Source of the DNA: Hydra vulgaris
Lineage: Eukaryota; Cnidaria; Hydrozoa; Anthoathecata; Hydridae
Direction: 5' to 3'
Length of the DNA stretch: 64,000 nt
Assembly: GCF_038396675.1 (NCBI RefSeq)
Contig: NC_088933.1
Span: forward strand, 42,363,501-42,427,500
Part shown: in pieces, positions 11,547 to 22,100 of the stretch
How positions within the stretch are numbered: position 1 is the first letter of the stretch
Layout of the letters: each line of letters begins with the position of its first letter
Made by a program: the position numbers and the translations under genes
Notes under the pieces: model-generated
Databases searched by the model: none
Seen by the model: only the letters and a program-made list of their open reading frames with translations
Told to the model about the DNA's origin: nothing

Positions 11547-12935
11547 TTAGCTATCTATTTCAAAATTACTTGTATCACTATTTTTGTTTTTGCACCATTT
11601 ATAGACATTTATTAGGTCTGCACAAAGTAGCCTGTATTTTATAGTTGTCATATTTAACGCCAACAACCTTTGTTCATACGGTAGATCATATAATCCATTA
11701 ATTTGTTTCAAAGCTCTTCTTAACACATTTTCTATTTGCCATTTGTCTTTTAGAAGTCTAGAGTGATAGATTGATCCACAGTATTCTAAGTGCGGACTTA
11801 GAATACTGTGGATCAATCTAAGGGCGGACTAGAGCTGAAAATAGTTTTTTGAAGGATAATAAGTTTGGATATGACATAAATGTTCTTTTTATCATTCCTA
11901 TTATGCGTGACTTTGTTGACTTGAATAGTACTGTGTTTAGAAAATAATAAGTTTGAATCTATGTGAACACCTTAATATCGTTTGCAACTTGTGGGTTTAA
12001 TGTTTACTTTTATACTTTTTTCTGGATCATGCATATTATAAGTATGGGATTTGTTGTTATGTCCTAAGTGCATTACAGAACATTTATCAATGTTAAATTT
12101 CATTCCCCATTTTTGAGACCATGTAACAAGAGCGTCGATGTCATTTTGTAATTCTTGTGCAAATTGAGTATTTTCAATAGAACGGAAGATTTTGGTATCA
12201 TCAGCAAAAAGAGCAGCTTTTGATTTGATTACTTCAGGGATATGGTTGACATATATAATAAAAAGTAAAGCTGAAAGGACGGAGCCTTGGGGAACTCCAC
12301 TTTTAACGGGTACCCAGTTTGAATAATTTATATTAACAACAACTCTTTGTCTACGGTTTTTTAAAAAGTTTTTAATCCAATATAATATTGATCCATTTAT
12401 ACCATAAGCTATAAGTTTAGAAATAAGAAATTTATGAGAAACTTTGTCTAAGGTTTTTTCAAAATCAAGATAAATATTGTCGATGGGAAGATTATTATCA
12501 AGTTATGTCTAATAATTAATTACAGTTAAAAGGTTAGTTAAGCAGGAATGAAATCCATATTGGTGTGGACTTAATAAATTATTGTTAATCAGGCGTGTCA
12601 TAATATAATTTTTTATAATTTTTCAAAGATTTTTATTGAAGTACAAGTTATACTGACAGATCTATAATTAAGTGCTTTTGATCTGTCTCCTTTTTTGAAT
12701 ATGGGTGTAATTGTTGCGTTTTTCCATATTTGGGGTATTGATTCACTCTCAAGGACTTTGTTAAAAACAGTAGATAAATGTTTAGACATTCGCAAGCAAG
12801 TTTTCTTAAATATAATTGGGTGTAATTCATCAGGGCCTGGTGATTTAGATGAGTTCAGACTTTTGAGGTATGTTTCGATAATTTCTGGACTTAGATCAAT
12901 ATTGTTTGTTAGTGGATTTACATTTTTGTGTTAGG
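11547..12935 (-). pseudogene. Non-LTR (LINE) reverse transcriptase, decayed
   Basis: Read on the minus strand from 12935, successive frames give SSKSPGPDELHP (fingers), IWKNATITPIFKKGDRS and NYRSVSITC, then a block with GVPQGSVLSALLF (near 12300-12265), the catalytic box FADDTK (near 12212), CSVMHLGHNN, and finally HLEYCGSIYHS, LPYEQRL and YRLLCADLINVYK at the C-terminus. This is the RT of a CR1/L2/Jockey-type element. The frame is interrupted by several shifts and stops, and an inserted palindrome (11767-11820) disrupts the ALVRP-HLEYC junction. No endonuclease domain or 3' tail is evident, so the copy is 5'-truncated and dead. Confidence 0.9.
11767..11820. repeat. 24-bp perfect palindrome inside the RT
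   Basis: Arms 11767-11790 and 11797-11820 are exact reverse complements (core GATCCACAGTATTCTAAG) with a 6-bp spacer TGCGGA. Relative to the expected RT sequence, one arm is native coding and the other is an inverted copy of it. Confidence 0.95.
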
Positions 12936-13471
12936 TTAAATGGTGGTGTTGCTGATTAAATTAAAAACATTATCAAAAAATTCAACTAATTTTAAGTTTA
13001 TTTTTATATCTATTTGAAGTTCTATATTTTTAATTTTTTTAAATATTTTTTGATCCATATTATTTTGTTCACAATATCCCATGTTTCATTATTATTATCA
13101 TATAAGTTTTTCCATGTTTTATTAATATTATCATATATGATTTTTTTAAATATTAGGCAATTTAAGTTGTTGTTTTTTTCCAGGGAAGACTTTTTTAAAC
13201 CTTAGACGATGCAGAAACATTTTAAACAAAATTTTGATAATTTTATTTAAAACATTTAAAATTTTTTGGTGGAAGATTTTTTATATCTCTAGCGATGCAT
13301 GGATATTTTAAATTTTTAAAATATTTTGACATTTCAGGAGTAAAATTTCAAAAGTTGCTTTGTAGAAAATTCAAAATTATTGTTTTTAGAAGTGTTCTGC
13401 AGTAAATTTATAGATCTGCATGAATTATTAGAACCCGTTGCGTAAAAAATTAAAATGAGGATGTTTTTTAA
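12936..13471. other. No gene seen
   Basis: AT-rich DNA. GACGATGCAGA / GCGATGCATGG repeats near 13206 and 13291 may be decayed repeat material. Confidence 0.4.
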
Positions 13472-13479
13472 AAATATTG

Positions 13480-14048
13480 GAGTAGGTATAATTGGCAGAG
13501 CAGACTAGCTGAGCAGATCATTTATATGGTACAAATGGCATAGCAGATTATAAAATCAACTGAGTCTTATAAATATTATAAGTGATCTGCCAAATAATTC
13601 AGCAAAACAAATGCTAGAATTATTGTATTGTGATCTGCCAAATATGATGTAAAAAAACCATGCACTTCATATGGAAACTAAATGTCAATTGTTAATCTAA
13701 AACTACTGATGGTATATTTATTTTATCATCTAATTGTAACATGTGATCTACTGAATTACTTGACAGATCAGATCATATAGAATATGAAAGATCAATTTTT
13801 TATTAGTAAAGCGTTTACTACCTAACACAAAAAATATATATGCACTAGGCTCAAGTCTCTAAACGCTTGACTGTTTCTAGAATTAAATATCAATTTAGAG
13901 TGCTTTGCATGCATGTTATCTGCCAAATTATTTGGCCAATCATATTATCTCTAAGATATCAGATGTTATAATCTGTTCTGCTGTTTGTACCATATAAATG
14001 ATCTGCCAGACAATCTGCTCTGCCGATTGTATTGCCCTACCTACCTAC
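13480..14048. mobile_element. hAT-type MITE, 569 bp, 8-bp target duplication
   Basis: AAATATTG occurs at 13472-13479 and 14049-14056. Inside are inverted repeats of about 80 bp: left GTAGGTATAATTGGCAGAGC continuing to CATTTATATGGTACAAA, right the inverse ending GCCCTACCTACCTAC. The interior contains many degenerate copies of GATCTGCCAAAT in both orientations, typical of subterminal transposase-binding repeats. It has no coding capacity. An 8-bp duplication fits the hAT superfamily. Confidence 0.85.
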
Positions 14049-14056
14049 AAATATTG

Positions 14057-16166
14057 TCTTTTTAAAAGTGTTCCTTTAAGACTAAACTAAGTAAATAGTA
14101 TAAAAAGATTACAAAAGACACTGTTTACATTAAAAAATTTGTCATTTACATGTACCAAGCTTTCAGTACAAAGCTACAAACAACTTTTAGTACAAAGATT
14201 GGTTCAAAGAACAACAGTATTACATGTTGTTATCTTAATTATTAGATTTTTTTTTTTAATTGTATTTTAGTTTTTGAATAAACACAATGTTACTACTTTT
14301 TTTTATTAAAGTTGAAACTAAAAAATTTTCATCAAAAATTTCATTACAACAAATCAAAACAGAATTCTTACTTTTATCTATAAGTAGCATTTAATAAACA
14401 GGAGCAACGATTAAATTTACTTTCAAATATTTTATAGAACCGAGTGTAGGGGGAAAATATTCTTAAACCCGTATTCGCATCATATATAAATTTGTGATAA
14501 TTTTACACTAAGTCATTATTGTAAACATCAGGCGCAATTTAAAATAACGTTCATGTCAATTATTATAAAACTCTAATAAAAATATACTTCAATATACTGC
14601 GGAGATTGAGTTTTAAGCTTTTTATATTTAAAATTAGTAAGAAAATATTTTTTATTTATTTTTAAACAAAATTTTGTTTTAATTTGTGAAGAGGTTACAA
14701 TAACAAAGATATTTTCAAAGAATATTTATAAAAGCAACTTTTAAAAACAATATTTATTTTATTTTAAAATCACACTAGGTTCTCTTTTTCATGATAATTT
14801 TTTAGCAAAAAAATAAATAAATAATAAACTACTTGTATTAAATTAGAATTTAATACACATAGTTTATTATTTTATTTATAGCAACGCCGTTAGCAACAAT
14901 ATTTTCCTTAACATAAATTCCATAAAAAATGGTCTACCGTATATGGTCTTTATATAGTCAATAAAATTGAAAGCACATCATTGCCAATTAAATATCACAA
15001 AGTTAGCCAGTTTTGAGTGAAAGTATTTTAATAAATCATTTTTAATTATTACCATTATCTTACGGGATCTTCAAAAAGGAAGGAATAGTGATGACCTGTT
15101 CGGAAGTATAGGAAATCCAGAAAATCAGTTTATATATTATCCAATTACAGCTAGGTAATCTTCAAAAGTAAACAAAGTGTCAACATAAATAACATTGTAT
15201 CCATCACTGGGAAACCTGCTTCAACATAATCTAAAAAACTACAGTTAGATTTATTAATCAGAAATAATGCTGAAAGGATGTATCCTTAAATATTTAAATT
15301 AAAATAGAACTCCAAACATTATATTTTAATTAAATATTTTTCAAATATTTATGTTAAAAATAATTGTTGATTTAGTTGAACATGTCTTAATTGTTTATCA
15401 AAGTTATATCTTGCCCATGAATTATTCCAACAAAAACAATGTTTAAAAATTTTACAGAAAAATTTATCTTTTTTTCATCCAAAAGTTAAAAAAAATGAAT
15501 GAGAGAACTTTTACGAAAACTAATTAGATAAAGTTAAATTATTTTTCTTCTTAACCACCAACCGTACGAATCTGAAGATATTTTAAAAAAATGTATCCGG
15601 TTGCATTAATTTGTAATTAATTTCATTAGAATGTCTCTCTTCAAAATTTTAAGCAATAATGTCGCCTTAGAAAGCAAAAGTGTCGACAGTTACTGGTAAA
15701 CAAAAAAAAAAAGTTGGAGCATTCAGCATAAATCAGCAATTTGTCTTTTTGTCAATATTTTTTAAAAACTCTAACCTTACCCTAACGGAGGTAGAACCTT
15801 TGCCTAATATAAAACTAGCACTCATAACTGATGGCTGCAAAATAATGGTTTCATTTCAACCAATAATGGAGATGGCATATTTGCTCTTTAAGGCAACAAT
15901 ATGTTCCGATTTTTAGGTGATGAGACAGAAAATCCGGGTAACTCTTGAAAAATTAGACTCCACACAAATTAGAAGGCAATAAGCAAATACGATATTACGA
16001 TATAATTCTAATTCAATAATTATGTAAAAAATTGGAATCACAAAAATTACACATATTAATAATAAGAAACAAATGAGAGAATATGCATATATTAAAACAA
16101 TTAAAAATGGCTAATAGAGGTGCGCAGGGTTCCTAAAGAGAAAAGGTTTTCAGACCCCAATGTCCA
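14057..16166. other. No gene seen; one hairpin at 14821-14870
   Basis: About 2.1 kb of AT-rich DNA. The only structure is an inverted repeat at 14821-14870 (ATAATAAACTAC..TATTAAATT, 22 of 24 pairs, 2-bp loop). A 78-codon open frame at 15680-15916 has no recognisable motif and is probably chance. Confidence 0.5.
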
Positions 16167-16891
16167 AGGTTGGGGTCAAACACGTTTGATCAAATACAAA
16201 AACAAATACGTAAGTTCTAGGTTTTCAAATACAAATTCCAATTCAAATATATGCAATTAGCGTTTCCCAAATAAAAATACTTGTAACTTAGGTTAAAAAA
16301 TATATAAAGATATTTTCAAGACAACACTGAAAAAATGGTCTACTAAATAGAAAAATGAAAACAAGTTTTCTTACAAATGTTCCTAATACTCTAAGAAATT
16401 TTTAGTTTACTTTAATGTTAAAAATCAAAGCATCTCGTGGTATTTCCAAAAAAAAAAAAAAAAAATACTGATTAACCTTCGTTATGGAACTGCAAACCCA
16501 GGAATAAAAGTTCTATAGAATTTTTATAAATTTTTGAAACATATGGCCTATAGAAATTCTATAGAATTCTATAGAATTTCTATAGAATATTTATTAATTT
16601 CTATAGAAATTGCTATAAAACTTTTTTTTCTATAAAAAAAAAAGTAGAAAAAAAGTTCTATAGAAATTAACAGAGACTCTATAGAAGTTCTATAGAATTT
16701 TATAGAATTTCTATAGACCATATGTTTCAAAAGTTTAAAGAAATTCTATAGAGCTTTTTTTCCTGGGAATACATTTCAATCTAATACAAATATTTAGGAA
16801 ATTTTTTTAGTTAATACAATACGAATACAGTTACGCCAAACTTGCCCATTTTTACCAAATACAAATACGTATTTCACCCCAAACCTATAAA
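16167..16891. mobile_element. Outer MITE-like element interrupted by another
   Basis: GGTTGGGGTCAAACACGTTT at the left is matched by the inverse of AAATACGTATTTCACCCCAA at the right (to 16891). Both sides continue into (CAAATA)-rich sequence. The middle holds the 271-bp element below. The matches are imperfect and no target duplication was found. Confidence 0.45.
16497..16767. mobile_element. MITE rich in CTATAGAATT repeats, 271 bp
   Basis: Termini CCCAGG...CCTGGG. The inverted repeats are about 75 bp and include GAAACATATGG, and each arm is itself made of repeated TTCTATAGAA palindromes. It can form a multi-branched hairpin. Non-coding. Confidence 0.8.
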
Positions 16892-17367
16892 AACGCCATT
16901 GAATCCTTGTTTGAAGTTATACCGTCATGAAGTTATCCATCATTGAAGTTATACGTCGGTTATACCTTATGCTTGCAATCATTCTAGCTACTGATTGATA
17001 CAAATTTTATTCTAAAGATTATTCATGCAAAGATACTTCATACTTATCTAAAACAAAAAACAATAGAATTGAGACGGAACTGGCATTGTTCAACTAACAA
17101 ATCATGTCAATTAATGTTTCGAACAAGATTTGTGGCTATGAAAATAGCCTTTTTTTAAACATGATAGAACTGCATCATTGACATCGAAAAGTTTCACTGA
17201 CATCTGCATCTGCGATTGAAATGTGGACACACTCACAATGATACCGCTGTGGACACTTTTGTACATGCACCCAATCTTTTTTTTTAAGAGACGTTTTCTT
17301 ACAAATCTGTAACAACTAAAGATACAAATTTTCTTGATAATCACAATACTTTTATTGCTGTTCTATC

Positions 17368-17500
17368 AAAACCTATATAAGAATATAAACAGCTATATTT
17401 TATAATATTGATATAATTAAAAATAACAAGAAGAAACCTATATAAGAATATGGACAGCTATATTATATAATATAGATATAATTAAAAACAACAAGAAGAA
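17368..17500. repeat. Tandem duplication, 65-bp unit
   Basis: ACCTATATAAGAATAT..ACAGCTATAT..ATATAATTAAAAA(T/C)AACAAGAAG occurs twice, with matching CC at 17372 and 17437 and about 6 differences. Confidence 0.85.
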
Positions 17501-17638
17501 ATATGGAAAAGTAAGAAAAAAAATAAAAAAAACAATGCATATATATATATATATATAATTTTTGCCAACAAAATCACTCTTAATTTAAATTTAAGAAAAA
17601 ATAAAAAAAATTATTCTCTAATTCTATAATTGATTTAA

Positions 17639-18358
17639 TTATAATAAAATATAACAATCACTTGCCCTGCATATACCGTACAAACTTTCAAAACCACTCT
17701 CAAGGTTCTTTAAACACCTACCGCATAAAGTCTCATAAATATATTTACGAAAATCTAATTCATCAAAAGGATCATTAAGATTATTTTCTAAAGAAAGAAA
17801 ATTAAGAGTCAAGTAATGTTCCATTTTTAAATAGTTGCTGACAAGGTAATAGATAATAATAGGTAATAAATAACTTAGATAAGGTGAGGTAAAAAATAAT
17901 AATAGATAATAAAAGGTCATAAATAAAAACTTTATTAATATTAAAAAAAGCAATCTCAATAGGAAACAATTGTAATACAGGATGAATAAAATATATGAAA
18001 CATAATAAGAAATAAGTATAAAAACTGCACTGAAATATAAAAAAACAGTGATACCTTCACAAAGTTGTAATACATAATAGCATACATAAACGCCACAGTT
18101 ATAACTATCTTTCTGTAAACAATGACTAGGGGCTGAAATTACTTTTAGATTTAAAATGTTAAACTTTTGTTCAAAACGGTCTTTAGCAACTAAAATGCAT
18201 TTATTGTGTGATAAATTGCTAGGCATATTATTACAATAAAGCGGATCATGTACAGTAACTTCTTCTGTTTTAATTTTAGATGTTATTAAAACCCAATGAG
18301 AATTATTTGGATTAAAAGGAATAAGGACCTGTTCTATAATCTTTTCACATCTTTTCAT
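17639..18358 (-). CDS. Ulp1/SENP-type cysteine protease, two exons
   Basis: Exon A runs from 18358 to about 18055: SHWVLI (catalytic His), a V.DPL Asp region, then QKDSYNCGVYVCYY with the oxyanion Gln and nucleophilic Cys. Exon A ends at CTTTGTGAAG|GTATCAC; an intron of about 250 bp ends TTTCTTTAG, and exon B (about 17806-17639) continues in frame as ENNLNDPFDELDFRKYIYETLCGRC to a stop. The open frame read straight through the intron is hydrophobic and spurious. The C48 family removes SUMO-like modifiers. In invertebrate genomes such domains often ride on DNA transposons, and this one lies back-to-back with a P-element remnant. The upstream part of the protein is not resolved (a frame near 18430-18360 reads KYLGPTEALALS), so this may be a partial gene. 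Confidence 0.75.
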   Translation of the reverse strand: MKRCEKIIEQVLIPFNPNNSHWVLITSKIKTEEVTVHDPLYCNNMPSNLSHNKCILVAKDRFEQKFNILNLKVISAPSHCLQKDSYNCGVYVCYYVLQLCEGITVFLYFSAVFILISYYVSYILFILYYNCFLLRLLFLILIKFLFMTFYYLLLFFTSPYLSYLLPIIIYYLVSNYLKMEHYLTLNFLSLENNLNDPFDELDFRKYIYETLCGRCLKNLESGFESLYGICRASDCYILL

Positions 18359-18444
18359 AAAAGTTTCTAACTCTTTGAATAGCTTAAAGCTAATGCTTCA
18401 GTTGGACCCAAATATTTGATCGAAGGATATTTCATTTCTAAGCA

Positions 18445-18862
18445 ATGCAGAAAATCTCCAATGACTTCATCTTAAAGCCAGCATTTCAACAATATAAAAT
18501 GAATGTTAATGTTGCTGGTCAAACACTGAGCTCATCAGTAGCGGATGCAATCGAATTTTTGATGAAATGTAATCTAAAAGGGTTTAAAGATGCAAAAGGT
18601 ACTGTGAATTTTATACGTACTTTCAATAGATTATTTGACATGGTGAACTCTAAGAATGCCTTTGCAAAGAATTATAAACAACCACTTAAACCTAGCTATC
18701 GTAGTTACTGGATAGAGGCGTTTAGTAACAGTATTGGATATCTGCTATCTCTACGTCTTGATAACAGATAAAATGCACCTTTGTTGGTTTCACATCGCCG
18801 TAAAACATGTGTTATTGGATTTGTCACAAATGCAATAAGTATGCAGACGCTTGAACTATGTG
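18445..18862 (+). pseudogene. P-element (THAP9-like) transposase, left part
   Basis: MNVNVAGQTLSSSVADAIEFL, TVNFIRTFNRLFDMVNS, and QPLKPSYRSYWIEAF correspond to the conserved middle of THAP9/P-element transposases. After a TAA at 18769 the frame continues as LLVSHRRKTCVIGFVTNAIS and ends at the CACTA-type insertion. The remainder resumes at 26020. No THAP domain was found upstream. Confidence 0.82.
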
Positions 18863-19070
18863 CACTGTAAATCTAAATGGTTCTTTGAGAGTTCTTTGAC
18901 GCACCAAATGGTTCTTTAAGTTCATTTGGGGTTCTTTAATTAGCTAACGGGTTCTTCGCGCAGTTGTATGGTTCTTGTAAACTTTTTTTATCAAATTTCG
19001 GAATTTCGATGAGGTTCTTCGTTATTTAAAACCTTTTATAAAGGTTCTTCATATATCTCGCGTGCATATT
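18863..19070. promoter_or_regulatory. Left subterminal GGTTCTT repeat cluster
   Basis: At least seven copies of (G)GTTCTT(T/C) within about 170 bp, mostly spaced 15-30 bp. Likely transposase-binding sites. Confidence 0.7.
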
Positions 19071-19168
19071 GGAGTTTAACGCTTAATGGTTATTTTGTAA
19101 AAAGCATAAAAAACAATTAGAATCTGATTTAAAATTATTTAAAGTTAAAGTGTTTGTTGGTTTTTGGT

Positions 19169-22100
19169 ATGGCAGAACATTTAAATGTAGAAAGTGTAGA
19201 AGATGTCTACAGATATTTAGAATTAAAAGGACTGCCAGAATTGAGACAGAAAATTACTGGTTTGATTGTTGTTTTAAGTTTTTTATTAAATAATATATTA
19301 ATAGATAAAATAAATTATTTTATAACTATTTTTAAACTTCAATTTTTTTTTTAGTCAAGTCATTTTCAACTTAAATTTAAGTAAAATATTTTGGAATGGC
19401 AGCAAGCAGTAATATTATATGCTTTACTTGTTCCACATGCGGTATACATAAGTATTCTATGCAAAAATATTTAGATCATTTGTACATTATGCATGAGCAT
19501 ACAGCTGGTTATCTTGCAGTATGTAATATTGATGGTTGCCCAGTATCCTATAAATCTGTAAAATGTTTGCGTCAGCATATTCGAATTAAACATACTACAT
19601 TTTACTATTCATATATATTGTCAACAAACGTCTGCAATACTTCAACTGCTGAAATATTAGAAAATGAATATTTAGAAAACTGCGATGATCAAAATAACGG
19701 ATATGAATGTGACAATGCAACTATCAGTTGTTTTCATTCTGAATCAGAATCTGATTCACCTGATTTGTCTATGTTATTAGACAAGTTGCTAGGCATCTTG
19801 CAGCAGCATTTTGCTCTGTTTATTATCGGAATAGCTGAAAAGCATTCTGTACCATCTGTCGTGCAAATTGATTTTGCTAATGAAGTCCAATCATTGCTAA
19901 TTTATTACAACAATAATTTTTGTAGTATTATAAAACAGGAATTAGGCAACAGCTTAGTATCTAATGAAAATTTACAAAATTTGCTAAACAATGAATTGAT
20001 TTTAGATAAATTTTATCAGTTGTTAACTCCAGCAAAAAAATTATTGCCATTAGTAAAACCAATTTAGGACTTATTTTGCCACTTGAAATAAATTTGTGTA
20101 TTAAAGATGATATTTTAGATGAAAATGATTTTTGTGTAGAATCAATAGTAATTGATCATCAAAATGGTTTACCTAAAAGTGCTATTATTGGAAATGCTTT
20201 TGGTGATACAATTTTTAATAACGATAATAACACAATCACTAAAGAGTCTTTTCAATACATTCCAATTTTACCGCTGCTTAAACAGTTAATTGAAAAAGAG
20301 GAAATATGGAATTCTATAAAACGAAAATTAGAGAATGATTTGTCTGCGAAAACAAATTTGCTTTATTCATATTCAGATAGTTTTATTTGCAAGCACCATA
20401 ACATTTTTAATAACAAGTATGCTTTAAGACTTCATTTGTATATCAATGAATTTGAGGTATGCAATCCGATTGGAGCTCATCGTAAAGTACATAAAATATG
20501 TGCATTTTACTTTTTCCTGGGTAACATTGAAGATAAATATATATCAAGACTTCAAAATATATACTTATGCATTCTTGTGAAAGAAAAACTAATTAAAGAA
20601 CATAAAACATACAAGGATGTTTTAAAACCTTTCATTCAAGATTTAAAAACATTACAAAATGAAGGCATATTAGTTATGGTTGATGGCCAACAAATACGAT
20701 TATATGGTGGCTTAGCAACAATCTCTGCTGATAACCTTTCAGCCCATGCACTAGTTGGTTTTCGTCGTATTTTTAATTCTGGTTTTTTTTGTTGTCAGTG
20801 TATGACTTCATATATTAACAAAACTAAAATATTTTCTGAGCTTGATGCAACACTTCGTACTGATGAAATCCATCAGTATCACTTGGCTGCTATTTCAGGC
20901 CATGGTCAGATTTCATCAAGTATGTACGGTGTTGAAAGACGTTGTCCTTTTTTAGATTTATCATATTTTAAAGTCATGCAATCGTTTCCACCAGACATAA
21001 TGCATGACATGCTGGAAGGTACAATTCCTCGATTAATTAGTCTATTGTTGTTGAAACTCAAAGAAGATAAGTTAATTGAAATTGATCAGGTGAATATTGA
21101 GCTTAATATATTTGAAATTGGTAGAAATGACAGATTGAATAAACCAGTTCCATTTGTTGTACGCTCTGCTACTTCTATTAATTTTATTGGATCAGCTTCA
21201 CAAAAATATTGTATGTTTCGTTTGTTACCATTTATGATAGGGAATCGTATACCAATGTCTAACAAATATTGGTTGTTGTATTTACAGCTTAGAGAAATAG
21301 CTGATTATGTGTTTGCTCCAAAAATTTCGAAATCTGTGTTAACGTGCAATTTTTAGTGGAGCAGTTTTGGCACAATTTTGCTGAACTTTTTCCAGACAAT
21401 TTTACACCCAAATTTCATTTCATGCTCCATTATGCTCGTCTTATTAATGATTATGGGCCACTGCGTTATTTATGGTGTATGCGTTTTGAAGCAAAACACT
21501 TGTATTTCAAAAAATTGGCTTCTTCGATTAGAAATTTTAAAAATATTGCCTATTCGCTTGCAAAACAACACCAGTTATGGCAGTGTTGGGAGATGACATC
21601 CGCAGATTTCTTCAAAGAATATGAGAAAACTAATAATCTTTGTTCCATTATGTTTGAAAGTTTAGCAGCTTCTATTCATGAAAAACTAGTAAGTTTTTTT
21701 GGTTATAGTATGACTGATAAGAAAGAAACTATTTGGAAGTGTAGCAGCTTGCTTATAAATGGAATCCAATTTCATGTTCATGATACAGTGATTCTAGCTT
21801 TACTACATGTGGAAGAAATACCATTATTTTTTAAAATCTATCATATTATAAGATTTCGTCATCACTGGGTGTTTTGTGGTAAGTTGCTTATTTGTGATAA
21901 ATACTCTGCTCACTTGCATGCCTTCAGAGTTGTGGAAGAAGAAGATTTAACAATATGCTTACCAGCAGATGTTCTTGATCACCAATTGATAGACACATAT
22001 TTTGCAGGATGGGTGCTGTTATATTACACTCAGATACAGTTGTTTTTTATAGAATCTCTTTAGATTTTTATTATAACAATGTTGTAGTTAACTTGATAGC

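Noticed and set aside
12825-12840. CTGATGA-like string on the minus strand as another hammerhead
   Set aside because: It encodes the GPDELHP motif of the LINE RT and has no GAAA or stem II partner downstream.
15680-15916. Small protein gene of 78 codons
   Set aside because: No motif, no splice or promoter support, and unexceptional for chance in this composition.
17811-18050. Transmembrane protein in the hydrophobic middle of the Ulp1-like frame
   Set aside because: The segment is an AT-rich intron with GT...AG borders that joins two exons in phase when removed.
18520-18545. CTCATCAGTAG as a hammerhead core on the minus strand
   Set aside because: No GAAA follows at the required distance, and the bases are part of the conserved P-element coding sequence.
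18863-18870. CACT as proof of a 3-bp CACTA target duplication
   Set aside because: Flanking bases on the two sides do not match at 2, 3 or 4 bp, so no duplication is claimed.
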